DNA of 64,000 bases, taken from NCBI GenBank assembly GCA_902168185.1, contig CABHOV010000029.1:172933-236932 (forward strand). Reading direction: 5' to 3'. Both the position numbers and the translations under genes were made by a program. Below are positions 50,994 through 60,329 of this stretch, in pieces; positions within the stretch are counted from its first letter, which is position 1, and the number at the start of each line of letters is the position of its first letter. This DNA is from an uncultured Bacteroides sp. (GTDB lineage: Bacteria > Bacteroidota > Bacteroidia > Cytophagales > Cyclobacteriaceae). The notes beneath the pieces are model-generated. The model was not told the DNA's origin. It did no database searches and worked only from the letters and a program-made list of their open reading frames with translations.

Positions 50994-52187
50994 CTATTTT
51001 ACGTTGCCCTTAAACATGTTCATTTCCATTCGCACGCGGTTGCTTACATCGAGTGTGGTGGCGCGGATTAATTTTTCAACACCATGGCGGTGTTTGATCA
51101 GGTCGATCGCTTCATATAGGCTGATGCTCTCCGCTGTATCATCGAAGAGTGTGATCTGGTGATTGCCGTGTACCAATCCGCTGAGGCGTACGCCCACCAA
51201 ACGAATCAGCATTCTTCTATTATAGAGTTTATCAAAGAGTTGTGTAACGGTTCGCAGCAGTACATGATCCGAAGATGTATAGGGAATGTGTACTTGCTTT
51301 GTTTCGGTATCGAAGTTCGAATAGCGGATCTTCACGGTGACACATGATGTTAGTTTCTCCTGACTGCGAAGCTGGAAAGAAACTTTTTCGACCATGGCAA
51401 TCAGGATTGATTTCATTCGCTTTACATCTATAGTATCTTCCTGAAATGTACTTTCCGTTGATATGGATTTTTGCTCACTATAGGGCACCACCGGAGAATC
51501 ATCGATCCCATGTGCTTTATTCCATAATACAATTCCGTTTTTACCGAAAGCGCTTGTCAGAAATTTCAAAGGCATTTCACGCAATGTTGCTATAGTACGA
51601 ACACCCATGTCATATAGAAATGTCGCAGTTTGTTTGCCTACCATCGGGATCTTGTCAACTCCCAATGGAGCGAGGAATTCTTTTTCAGTACCGGCCGGTA
51701 TACATATGTTGGCATCCGGCTTGCGCTCACCCGTTGCTACTTTCGAAACAAGTTTGTTTACAGATATACCCATAGATATAGTGAGGCCGCTCTCCTTAAT
51801 AATCTTGGTCCGTAATTCTGTGGCCCATTTATGTGCACCGTAATATTTATCCATACCACTGGCATCTATATAGAACTCATCGATCGAAGCTTTTTCAAAA
51901 GATGGCGCATCTTCGGCTATCATTTCTGTTATTTCATGTGAGGCCTTACTATAGGACTCCATATCGCCTGATATAACTTTCGCATCGGGACAAAGCTGAA
52001 GGGCGAGATACATAGGCATAGCGGAATGAACACCAAATTTTCGCGCTTCATAACTACAGGCAGCAACAACACCTCTGCGGCTGCTGCCTCCTACAATCAA
52101 GGGCTTTCCTTTAAGCTGAGCGTTGTTCTTGCGCTCCACCGCCACAAAGAAGGCGTCCAAATCCAGGTGTATTATGTTCCGATCCAT
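50994..52187 (-). CDS. dinB: DNA polymerase IV-like Y-family polymerase (DinB)
   Basis: 397 aa; 'IIHLDLDAFFVAVERKNNAQLKGKPLIVGG', 'ASIDEFYIDASGMDKY'. Confidence 0.95.
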   Translation of the reverse strand: MDRNIIHLDLDAFFVAVERKNNAQLKGKPLIVGGSSRRGVVAACSYEARKFGVHSAMPMYLALQLCPDAKVISGDMESYSKASHEITEMIAEDAPSFEKASIDEFYIDASGMDKYYGAHKWATELRTKIIKESGLTISMGISVNKLVSKVATGERKPDANICIPAGTEKEFLAPLGVDKIPMVGKQTATFLYDMGVRTIATLREMPLKFLTSAFGKNGIVLWNKAHGIDDSPVVPYSEQKSISTESTFQEDTIDVKRMKSILIAMVEKVSFQLRSQEKLTSCVTVKIRYSNFDTETKQVHIPYTSSDHVLLRTVTQLFDKLYNRRMLIRLVGVRLSGLVHGNHQITLFDDTAESISLYEAIDLIKHRHGVEKLIRATTLDVSNRVRMEMNMFKGNVK

Positions 52188-52193
52188 GACGCT

Positions 52194-52218
52194 AATTAAC
52201 TAAAAATATTAGTTAATT
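52194..52218. promoter_or_regulatory. Operator O1: AATTAACTAA-AAATA-TTAGTTAATT
   Basis: Perfect 10-bp inverted repeat, 5-nt spacer, just upstream of dinB. Confidence 0.8.
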
Positions 52219-52229
52219 GTTTTTATTTC

Positions 52230-52248
52230 AATCTAATTATTTTAGATT
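52230..52248. promoter_or_regulatory. Operator O2: AATCTAA-TTATT-TTAGATT
   Basis: Perfect 7-bp inverted repeat, 5-nt spacer; shares CTAA-N5-TTAG with O1; overlaps putative -7 element TAGATTTG (52243-52250). Confidence 0.75.
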
Positions 52249-52337
52249 TGTATCATCATTGAGAAACAAAGGGAGTTAAACTGATTTTGCCATTCAGATT
52301 CTATAAACTCAATGAAACGTTGTGTTGTAGTTTTTTT

Positions 52338-52379
52338 CCTGAGCCTCTCTCGCAGGGTTATGCGAGAGAGGGCATCAGG
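52338..52379 (+). repeat. Long hairpin in the S24 regulator leader
   Basis: CCTCTCTCGCA-GGGTTA-TGCGAGAGAGG 11-bp perfect stem plus outer CCTGA/TCAGG. Confidence 0.8.
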
Positions 52380-52497
52380 GTTGTAAGCGAAGTCAGTGGA
52401 CGATGTTTTTGTTCAGAGGAAAGTATATCTCTGAGCAATGATTATTGTTTATTCAAATCGTACTTTGTAAATCGTAACTTGTACTTTATTATATATA

Positions 52498-53277
52498 ATG
52501 GCAACTGTTAATAAAAATCTGAAGTTCCTTCGTACACAGAAAGGACTAACTCAAAAGCAACTCGCTGAAAAGCTCGGATTGAAGCAAGCCGCCATTGGCG
52601 CCTATGAAGAAGAGCGTGCAACCCCTCCGTTGTCTTCACTGCTCGACATCACCAAGATCTTTAATGTAAACCTGGATGCGCTTGTAAGCCAGGATTTAAG
52701 CAAGGTTTCCGAGAAGGATCGTAGAACGGGCAGCAGTAAAGGCAAAGAAGTATTGGCGATCACAGTCGATGCTAATAATAGAGAGAATGTTGAACTGGTA
52801 TCACAAAAAGCTTCCGCAGGATATTTAGCGGGATATCAGGATCCTGAGTTTGTAAAGGAACTTCCCAAGATAAGTTTACCGGTACTGCCAAGAAATAAAA
52901 CCTATAGGGCCTTCGAGATACAAGGTGATTCGATGTTGCCAGTACAGCCAGGCAGTATAATTTTTGGCGAGTATGTAGAAGACGTCACTGATATTAAAAA
53001 TGGTAAGCTATATATACTGGTGACACAGCAAGACGGTATCGTCTTTAAACGTGTTTTTAATTTTGCCGATGATGAAGGTAAACTATTGATGGTTTCGGAT
53101 AACCGTCAATATTCACCGTTCTCAGTGGCAGCGGAAGATATACTGGAGATCTGGTCAGCGAAAGCATTTTTCTCCAATCAATTTCCGGAAGGAAATAGCA
53201 GCAACCAATCTGTATCCGATCAACTCGCGTTGCAAATTGTAAAGCTGCAGCAGGAGCTATTAGGAAAGAAACGTTGA
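52498..53277 (+). CDS. XRE-family LexA-like repressor with S24 peptidase domain
   Basis: 259 aa; HTH 'LTQKQLAEKLGLKQAAIGAYEEERATPPL'; S24 'FEIQGDSMLPVQPGSIIFGEYV', 'GIVFKRV'; candidate autocleavage 'SAGYLAGYQDPE'. Confidence 0.92.
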   Translation: MATVNKNLKFLRTQKGLTQKQLAEKLGLKQAAIGAYEEERATPPLSSLLDITKIFNVNLDALVSQDLSKVSEKDRRTGSSKGKEVLAITVDANNRENVELVSQKASAGYLAGYQDPEFVKELPKISLPVLPRNKTYRAFEIQGDSMLPVQPGSIIFGEYVEDVTDIKNGKLYILVTQQDGIVFKRVFNFADDEGKLLMVSDNRQYSPFSVAAEDILEIWSAKAFFSNQFPEGNSSNQSVSDQLALQIVKLQQELLGKKR

Positions 53278-53493
53278 TTTTTAGCTTGGGTGTCGAGCCG
53301 TTGGTTGTAAGGCTAAAATAGTTGTGAGCCGTAAAAAGTTATACCTAAACCGTCAAAGATTTGTCGGGTGAAAGGATTGGACATGATTTTTAGCCCTACA
53401 AGTATATAGATTGAAAGTAGATTGTTGATACGGATAAAATCATTCAGGATGTAATGCTCCTAGGTATTCATACTTAATCTATAATGTAGATCT

Positions 53494-53667
53494 ACACGAA
53501 TATCAATTCGAACTTAAGAGGTGACTTTACGCCTACAATGAATCACACTCTTAAAAGGTAATGTTACCCTACAACGAATCTCACACTTGAGTGGTAATGT
53601 TTAACCCACAACGAATAACCATTCACACGTACCTGATAACGTTAAACTTATAACGAATATCAGTCGT
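53494..53667. repeat. Degenerate tandem repeat (~37-42 bp unit) with ACAACGAAT core
   Basis: Successive 'acaatgaat', 'acaacgaat', 'acaacgaat', 'ataacgaat' cores separated by 'ggtaatgtt'-like segments. Confidence 0.65.
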
Positions 53668-53682
53668 ACTCATGCGACAATT

Positions 53683-54588
53683 CTACTCTGTCCAGTTAAT
53701 TCCCTTCTTCAAAAGATCAAGTGTCTTTTGTTCTTCCGAACCTGGTTCAGTCTGATGATTATATACCCATTGTGCTTGTGGCGGAAGGCTCATTAAAATA
53801 GATTCTGTTCTTCCATCCGTATCCAGTCCGAATTTTGTACCGCGATCCCATACCAGATTGAATTCAACGTAGCGACCTCTTCGTAAATATTGCCAGCTCT
53901 TTTCTTTTTCGGTGAAGGGCAATGCATGATTGTTTTTCATGAATGTAGTATAGATGGGAGCGAAGGCTGAGCCTACATCTTTCACGAAATCAAAACGCGA
54001 TTCTTTTGTAAAACCATTTTCTTCTTTCAGATAGTCGAAGAAGATTCCGCCAATGCCACGGGTCTCATTCCTGTGCTTGATGAAAAAATAATCGTCAGCC
54101 CACTTTTTAAAATCAGTATAGTACGAAGGATGATGTTGGTCGCAAACTTTTTTTATATGCTGATGGAAGGCACGTGCATCGGCTTCATTTACATAATGCG
54201 GAGTAAGATCTATACCACCACCGAACCATGATGTACCGTTACTCATTTCAAAGTAGCGCGTGTTCATGTGAATGATCGGCACCATCGGATTTACAGGATG
54301 TAACACAATGGAAATTCCGGTAGCAAAGAAATCCGGGTGATCACCGGATTCAAGCTTCATTGTTTTGAGTACCGGCTCCGGTGTTTTTCCCCACACGGCA
54401 GAAAAATTTACACCACCTTTTTCAATGATCTTTCCGTTGGTAAGTACGCGACTCACGCCACCACCGCCACCGCTACGTTCCCAAGGATCGCTGATGAATT
54501 TTCCATGGCCATCCGCCTTCTCAAGTTCGTCACAGATATTTTGCTGAAGCGTTGTAAACCAATCGCGAATTGTCTCCTTCGTTATCAT
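53683..54588 (-). CDS. hemF: Oxygen-dependent coproporphyrinogen III oxidase
   Basis: 301 aa; 'WERSGGGGGVSRVLTNG', 'WFGGGIDLTPHYV', 'RRGRYVEFNLVWDRGTKFGL'. Confidence 0.97.
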   Translation of the reverse strand: MITKETIRDWFTTLQQNICDELEKADGHGKFISDPWERSGGGGGVSRVLTNGKIIEKGGVNFSAVWGKTPEPVLKTMKLESGDHPDFFATGISIVLHPVNPMVPIIHMNTRYFEMSNGTSWFGGGIDLTPHYVNEADARAFHQHIKKVCDQHHPSYYTDFKKWADDYFFIKHRNETRGIGGIFFDYLKEENGFTKESRFDFVKDVGSAFAPIYTTFMKNNHALPFTEKEKSWQYLRRGRYVEFNLVWDRGTKFGLDTDGRTESILMSLPPQAQWVYNHQTEPGSEEQKTLDLLKKGINWTE

Positions 54589-54700
54589 AGGGCGGTAAAG
54601 TTAATCGTTATCTGCTAAACCGTTATTCGTGAATCGTTAATTGTTGTGAGTGTACGGTTAACTTCTTTTCGAATAATGCTAACTTTAACCCGAGACCAAC

Positions 54701-56809
54701 ATGTTGACTATGGCGATTGAAGAGACCACAAAAGCCAAGAAGAAAACGCGGCCTGAAGTAGACCGTGAAATTCTTTTGAGAGCTTACCTCCTGATGTGTA
54801 CAGCGAAACGTATGGCTGACACGTACGATGAAAACCGTGAGATCTGCAGTAAGTATGTACACAGCACTTCGCGTGGGCATGAAGCGATTCAGCTTGCTGC
54901 CGGCTTACAGTTGAAATCTATAGACTATGCTTCGCTATATTATCGTGATGAGGCGATGTTGCTCGGTATAGGTTTACAGCCTTATGAACTGATGCTGCAG
55001 CTTATGGCGAAACGTGATGACCCTTTCTCCGGTGGGCGAACGTATTATGGACACCCTTCGCTGAAACGTGATGGCTTTCCTGTGATTCCACATCAAAGTT
55101 CTGCTACCGGCATGCAAGCTATACCGGCTACAGGCATGGCACATGGTATTTCATATCTCGAATCACAACAGTTGTTAAAAGGCGATGGTGAGCGATCTAT
55201 AGTCTTGTGTTCGCTCGGAGACGGCTCTGTTACAGAAGGAGAAGTGGCCGAAGCATTTCAGATGGCCGTGTTGAAGAAATTACCAATTATATACTTAGTG
55301 CAGGATAATGACTGGGGTATATCAGCTTGTGGAAAAGAAATGCGTGCCATGGATGCGTATGAATATGCTGCAGGCTTTAAAGGTATGGAGCGGATGGCGG
55401 TTGATGGTGCCGACTTCGTTGATTCGTATCTCGGTATTAAAAAAGCATTTGAATTTGTACGTCAGCGCAAAGGACCTATACTCGTTCATGCGCGTTGTCC
55501 TTTACTGGGCCATCACACGTCAGGTGTGCGCAGAGAATGGTATAGGGGAGAGGATCTGGAGGTTCATCAACAGTACGATCCTTTCGTAAAGCTAAACCAA
55601 TATTTACTGGAGCAAGGCGAAACAACCGATACGCTGGACGCTATATTACAGGAAGCTACAGATATAGTGGCGAATGATTATCAGCGCGCGATACAAGCGG
55701 CCGATCCGGACCCTGCTGATTTTGATTCACATGAATTTGCGCCCAGTGCTATCGTTTCTGAAACCGGTCAACGTTCTCCGAAGGGCGGAGAAAAAGTTAT
55801 CATGGTAGATGCCGCCTTGCATGCAGTAGATGAGATCCTCAAGAAACATCCTGAGGCATTGTTTTATGGGCAAGATGTAGGGAGAAGGTTGGGAGGCGTT
55901 TTTCGTGAAGCCGCTACACTTGCACAGAAGTATGGTGATGCACGCGTATTCAACACTCCGATTCAGGAAGCCTATATCGTTGGTTCTACTGTGGGAATGT
56001 CTGCAATAGGAGCGAAGCCTATAGTAGAAATCCAGTTTGCAGACTATATATGGCCTGGTATAAATCAATTGGTAGAAGAACTTTCCAAGAGTTGTTATTT
56101 ATCACGCGGTAAATTTCCGATACAGGCGTTGATCCGTGTACCGATTGGTGCCTATGGTGGTGGTGGCCCGTATCACTCCGGAAGTATAGAGTCAACGTTG
56201 CTCACGATCCGCGGTATAAAAGTAGTATATCCTTCCAACGCTGCTGATATGAAAGGATTATTGAAGTCGGCTTTCTATGATCCGAATCCGGTGGTATTAC
56301 TGGAGCATAAAGGTTTATACTGGTCCAAAGTACCGGGTACCGGTGATGCTAAAACAATAGAGCCGGATGAAGACTATAGGATTCCGTTAGGAAAGGCTTC
56401 TGTTGTTCAGTCGGCTTCACAGGAGCGGGTAGAGAATGGTGAGTCGTGCGTGATTATCACGTATGGCATGGGTATATATTGGTCAAAGGAAGCATCAAAG
56501 TCTTTTGTTAATCAGGTTGAAATTATAGACCTGCGCACGCTTAACCCGATCGATTGGGAAGCGATCATTACCGCGACAAAGAAACATGGTCGTGTATTTG
56601 TATTGACAGAAGAACCGTTACTAAATTCTTTTGCTGAATCTATAGCCGGAAGAATTTCAAAGGAGTGTTTTCAATGCCTGGATGCACCGGTGTGGACATT
56701 GGGTGCTGCAAATCTTCCCGCTATACCATTGAATGTCGAATTGGAAAAGATGATGCTGCCGAATGCCGATAAGGTCAGGAAGGCATTGGGTGAATTACTG
56801 ACGTATTGA
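54701..56809 (+). CDS. Fused alpha/beta E1 component of thiamine-PP 2-oxoacid dehydrogenase
   Basis: 702 aa; alpha 'LCSLGDGSVTEGEVAEAFQMA', beta 'FYGQDVGRRLGGVFREAATLAQKYGDARVFNTPIQE'; start may be 54713. Confidence 0.92.
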   Translation: MLTMAIEETTKAKKKTRPEVDREILLRAYLLMCTAKRMADTYDENREICSKYVHSTSRGHEAIQLAAGLQLKSIDYASLYYRDEAMLLGIGLQPYELMLQLMAKRDDPFSGGRTYYGHPSLKRDGFPVIPHQSSATGMQAIPATGMAHGISYLESQQLLKGDGERSIVLCSLGDGSVTEGEVAEAFQMAVLKKLPIIYLVQDNDWGISACGKEMRAMDAYEYAAGFKGMERMAVDGADFVDSYLGIKKAFEFVRQRKGPILVHARCPLLGHHTSGVRREWYRGEDLEVHQQYDPFVKLNQYLLEQGETTDTLDAILQEATDIVANDYQRAIQAADPDPADFDSHEFAPSAIVSETGQRSPKGGEKVIMVDAALHAVDEILKKHPEALFYGQDVGRRLGGVFREAATLAQKYGDARVFNTPIQEAYIVGSTVGMSAIGAKPIVEIQFADYIWPGINQLVEELSKSCYLSRGKFPIQALIRVPIGAYGGGGPYHSGSIESTLLTIRGIKVVYPSNAADMKGLLKSAFYDPNPVVLLEHKGLYWSKVPGTGDAKTIEPDEDYRIPLGKASVVQSASQERVENGESCVIITYGMGIYWSKEASKSFVNQVEIIDLRTLNPIDWEAIITATKKHGRVFVLTEEPLLNSFAESIAGRISKECFQCLDAPVWTLGAANLPAIPLNVELEKMMLPNADKVRKALGELLTY

Positions 56810-56823
56810 ATTTTTTAAATCCA

Positions 56824-56908
56824 TTGCACGAAGGACTCAAAAGGAGGCACAACGTTACACAGAGATTTCTCCATGTAACTTTGTGATTTCTCTGTGTACT
56901 TTGTGCAA
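56824..56908. repeat. Intergenic inverted-repeat element with CTCTGTG/ACTTTGTG phrases
   Basis: Outer TTGCAC/GTGCAA, inner ACACAGAGA/TCTCTGTGT. Confidence 0.7.
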
Positions 56909-56920
56909 AGGAATTTATGA

Positions 56921-59443
56921 TCAGAAAGGAAAGCCAATTCCCACGTTGTAAATCACAGGTTCCCGGTAATTGGTATAGGTCGTGCCACTGTCGGTGGTAA
57001 CCTTGGTGGCATACGGCTTAAAGAAGCGCACTTTATCCAATACGAAGCGATCACCTTCATCCCGTGCAGGGTCATATACTTTCATTCCGACATCAAATCG
57101 AAGTATAAGAAAGGTAAAGTCGAAGCGGAGCCCGAAGCCTGTACCGAGGGCGATCTCTTTATAAAATTGGTTAATCCTGAATTGTGAATTACCATTGTCC
57201 ACTTCAACGTTGTTTACCGTTTTCTTCCGCTGTTGGAATGTCCATGTGTTACCAGCATCCAGAAAGACAGCACCGCTTACAAAACCAAAAAGTTTTTGCC
57301 GGACTTCTATACTTGCTTCCAGTAAAATTTCTGCAGGCTGTTCTATATTATAATCAAACAATCCATCCTTCACCGGATCACCCGATGATTCCGGATCTTC
57401 TGTTGTTCGCGGTTTAAAAGAGCCGGGCCCTAATCTTCTCGGCCGCCAGGCACGTATACTATTACTACCTCCTGCAAAGAAAAACTTTTCATAGGGAAGA
57501 CTTTCATTATCGGAATATGAATACGCTACGCCTGAATTGAATCTATAGGCAACCGTTGTATTTCGGGTGAGTACATTGATCCTGCGGATGTCCAGACTAA
57601 ACCGGAGATATTTAAAGTACTCCAATCCTTGCCGCGTTACGATGGAGGTATCCAGAAAATTCCAGATCGTTCCACCACTCTCTAATTGAGCACGGATGAA
57701 ACTTGAATTTCTCTCCAGGTTACCATAATTCTTGTAGTTCCAGGTAACACCAAATATGATACTGTTTACAAAAGAAGGACGGAATGAATTCAACAAACTG
57801 AAATTGCCAAGCCGCGCTTGTTCAGCAAGAAGTTTCTTAAAGTCACCGGATAGATTTGCTGTATCGATCACACTTAAGTTTACCGGTGTGAGTTGATATA
57901 GTCTGTTCTTATTATTTTGCCAGGAGTATGTTCCATTGACAGATATAGCAGTCCGCCTATATTCTGGTCTGTCGGTATATGCATAGCCCACCGTGAATTT
58001 TGTTTTGGGATTATACTCTGCGTGACGGAAGCGTACACGATCTTTAAACGGCCAGATAAACTGAGGAAACGTAAGCGAAGCATTTATACCGGCTTCTGTG
58101 CTCTTATAGAAGTTCTGATCTTCAGTCGCGGAGGCTACACCTTCAAATCCAAACCGACCGCTGATGTCAAATGTTTCCATACCATTGAAAACATTCCGCT
58201 TTTTAAACGTCATGTTATAAAATGGACCGGGGTATCCTTGTGTTACGTTCACACCTGCTTCATTACTCCATTCGTAACGTGGCAACGGACTTGTAAAGAT
58301 GTTGGATATAAACTTTCCGTTGGTTGTATCGTAGTTGATGTTCACGAATTTGAACGCGTCCACATACGCAAGCTGCCGCTGCGTGTTGAGTGTTCGCGAA
58401 CGATTATATAGTTCACCTTTCTTGATAAAAACGCGTTGCGATAGAATCTTTAAATTATAGTTGTCGTCATAATAATTATACTGAATGTCGCGATAGGTGC
58501 GACCGCTCCGTTCTTTTCCTGGTTTGTTTACCCCTATATCTGTTGTGAAATGTACTTCGTCTACGGTAAACTTTTTATGATAACCGCGCTTTGCAGGATC
58601 ATTTATAATAATCATGATCGCCACTTTTCGATCCGGTGTTTTATACGATGTGTCCGAAGCATACTCTATATATTGCCTGCTGAAATCATAGTATCCATAA
58701 TCTTTTAATAGAAGGTCGAGACGCTCGCGTTCTTTGGTCAGGTTATCTTCATCATAGCGTTCACCTTTTTTCAGAAAGGAGGCAGACTCATTTTTGATCA
58801 CCACACGATTCACTGCCGTATCGGGAATCTGGTAAAAGATGGAATCCAGGAAGTATGCTTGTCCGGGATTAACAGTATAAGTAACCTTTACCCGCTTTGG
58901 GTATATCTTGAGCGTATCAATGCGTGCGTGTACTTTATTCAGGAAATATCCTTTCGCAAAGAGATAGCTGTGAAAGCGCTCAAGGGTTATACGAACAAGA
59001 CTGCTGTCAAATACCGAAATCGGTTCTCCCCATTGCATTACCGTATTACCATTCTCGATTTTGTTGGCGAGCTTTTCACTTTTTTGCTGCTTGCGGAACT
59101 GCAGGTTGTTGATGCGCTTTTCTCTTTTGGTTGCCGCTATCTTGGCATCGAATTTCTTTTCGAACCGCTCTTTCTTCTTGATCATTTTTTCCTGATCATA
59201 ATGGCGATATCCTAAATAATAAATACTTACAAGCGGAGCTAAAGGACGGATAATGAATTTACGGTTAGGGCGTTGGGCGTGGAGGTTGTAAAGCGCAGTC
59301 GCATCGATGTTACGAGGCACTTCAATTCTTTGGCGATACAATAGTTTTTCATTTTCTTTCAGGTGCTTTATGCCCAGACATCCGGAGAGAAGGAATGGGA
59401 GTAAAGTGGCAAAAAGAAAATATTTACGTTTCAGAGTCCTCAA
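56921..59443 (-). CDS. tamL: TamL/BamA-family outer membrane lipoprotein (Omp85 fold)
   Basis: 840 aa; lipobox 'LPFLLSGCLGIKHLKENEKLLY'; POTRA-like repeats; 'FFAGGSNSIRAWRPRRLGPGS' Omp85 motif. Confidence 0.88.
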   Translation of the reverse strand: MRTLKRKYFLFATLLPFLLSGCLGIKHLKENEKLLYRQRIEVPRNIDATALYNLHAQRPNRKFIIRPLAPLVSIYYLGYRHYDQEKMIKKKERFEKKFDAKIAATKREKRINNLQFRKQQKSEKLANKIENGNTVMQWGEPISVFDSSLVRITLERFHSYLFAKGYFLNKVHARIDTLKIYPKRVKVTYTVNPGQAYFLDSIFYQIPDTAVNRVVIKNESASFLKKGERYDEDNLTKERERLDLLLKDYGYYDFSRQYIEYASDTSYKTPDRKVAIMIIINDPAKRGYHKKFTVDEVHFTTDIGVNKPGKERSGRTYRDIQYNYYDDNYNLKILSQRVFIKKGELYNRSRTLNTQRQLAYVDAFKFVNINYDTTNGKFISNIFTSPLPRYEWSNEAGVNVTQGYPGPFYNMTFKKRNVFNGMETFDISGRFGFEGVASATEDQNFYKSTEAGINASLTFPQFIWPFKDRVRFRHAEYNPKTKFTVGYAYTDRPEYRRTAISVNGTYSWQNNKNRLYQLTPVNLSVIDTANLSGDFKKLLAEQARLGNFSLLNSFRPSFVNSIIFGVTWNYKNYGNLERNSSFIRAQLESGGTIWNFLDTSIVTRQGLEYFKYLRFSLDIRRINVLTRNTTVAYRFNSGVAYSYSDNESLPYEKFFFAGGSNSIRAWRPRRLGPGSFKPRTTEDPESSGDPVKDGLFDYNIEQPAEILLEASIEVRQKLFGFVSGAVFLDAGNTWTFQQRKKTVNNVEVDNGNSQFRINQFYKEIALGTGFGLRFDFTFLILRFDVGMKVYDPARDEGDRFVLDKVRFFKPYATKVTTDSGTTYTNYREPVIYNVGIGFPF

Positions 59444-59452
59444 GCGTTAACA

Positions 59453-60190
59453 ATGCTGTCTAAAGCAAAAATCAAGTTCATCAAATCTTTGCAAGTAAAG
59501 AAATACCGCAAACAGGAACAATGTTTTGTGGTACAAGGAGCAAAGAGTGTGCAGGAATTATTGGCTTCTGACTTTGAAGTGAGCCTTGTGCTGGGCACAG
59601 CCGATTTTTTTGCTCACACTTCTCAACAGATTCATGCTGAAACCATCGAAGTCTCCGCGAAGGAACTGACGGACCTCAGTGAGTTTCAGACGAATGACTC
59701 TGCGCTGGCCGTGGCGCGGCTAAAGCCCAACCACCCCTTAACGATCCGCCCGAATACATTCGGGCTTATACTGGATGATATACGTGACCCTGGAAACCTA
59801 GGCACCATTATCCGTACGGCCGACTGGTTCGGTATACATACTATTATAGCTTCTGAGGAGACTGCTGACTTTTATAATCCTAAGGTGATCAGCGCTACGA
59901 TGGGGTCGTTTGTTCGCGTAGAGATATACTATACCAACCTGGAAGATTATCTGGATAAGACAACGCTCCCTGTTTTCGGTGCATACCTGGACGGTAAAGA
60001 TGTTCATCACACTTCGTTTGGTAACAGTGGTTTGATCGTGATCGGCAATGAGTCGCGCGGTATTTCTGGTTCACTCGAAAAATTCATTACCGACAAGATT
60101 ACTATACCACGGTATGGTCAGGCAGAATCACTCAATGCAGCCATCGCCACCGCTGTGATTTGTGATAATATCGTCAGGCAGAAAGCTTAA
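59453..60190 (+). CDS. TrmH/SpoU family RNA 2'-O-methyltransferase
   Basis: 245 aa; 'LILDDIRDPGNLGTIIRTADWFG', 'LIVIGNESRGIS', 'IPRYGQAESLNAAIATAV'. Confidence 0.95.
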   Translation: MLSKAKIKFIKSLQVKKYRKQEQCFVVQGAKSVQELLASDFEVSLVLGTADFFAHTSQQIHAETIEVSAKELTDLSEFQTNDSALAVARLKPNHPLTIRPNTFGLILDDIRDPGNLGTIIRTADWFGIHTIIASEETADFYNPKVISATMGSFVRVEIYYTNLEDYLDKTTLPVFGAYLDGKDVHHTSFGNSGLIVIGNESRGISGSLEKFITDKITIPRYGQAESLNAAIATAVICDNIVRQKA

Positions 60191-60270
60191 GTGCAAAGTT
60201 AAAACTGAAAGTAAATACAGGATTTGCAGGTATAAACAATGACGGTTGCCTAACAACATCTATATAACAG

Positions 60271-60305
60271 AAAAAGCCTAAGGCAGATATACCTTAGGCC
60301 TTTTC
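60271..60305. terminator. Bidirectional terminator between convergent genes
   Basis: AAAAAGCCTAAGG-cagatata-CCTTAGGCCTTTTC; A-tract and T-tract flanks. Confidence 0.85.
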
Positions 60306-60329
60306 TATTTATACTTTTCGCTTTATACC

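Noticed and set aside
52338-52379. Rho-independent terminator
   Set aside because: Strong stem, but no U-tract after the hairpin on either strand (T-run precedes it on +)
53494-53667. Possible CRISPR array
   Set aside because: Units are diverged throughout, spacing is irregular, and there is no conserved repeat/unique spacer structure or cas genes
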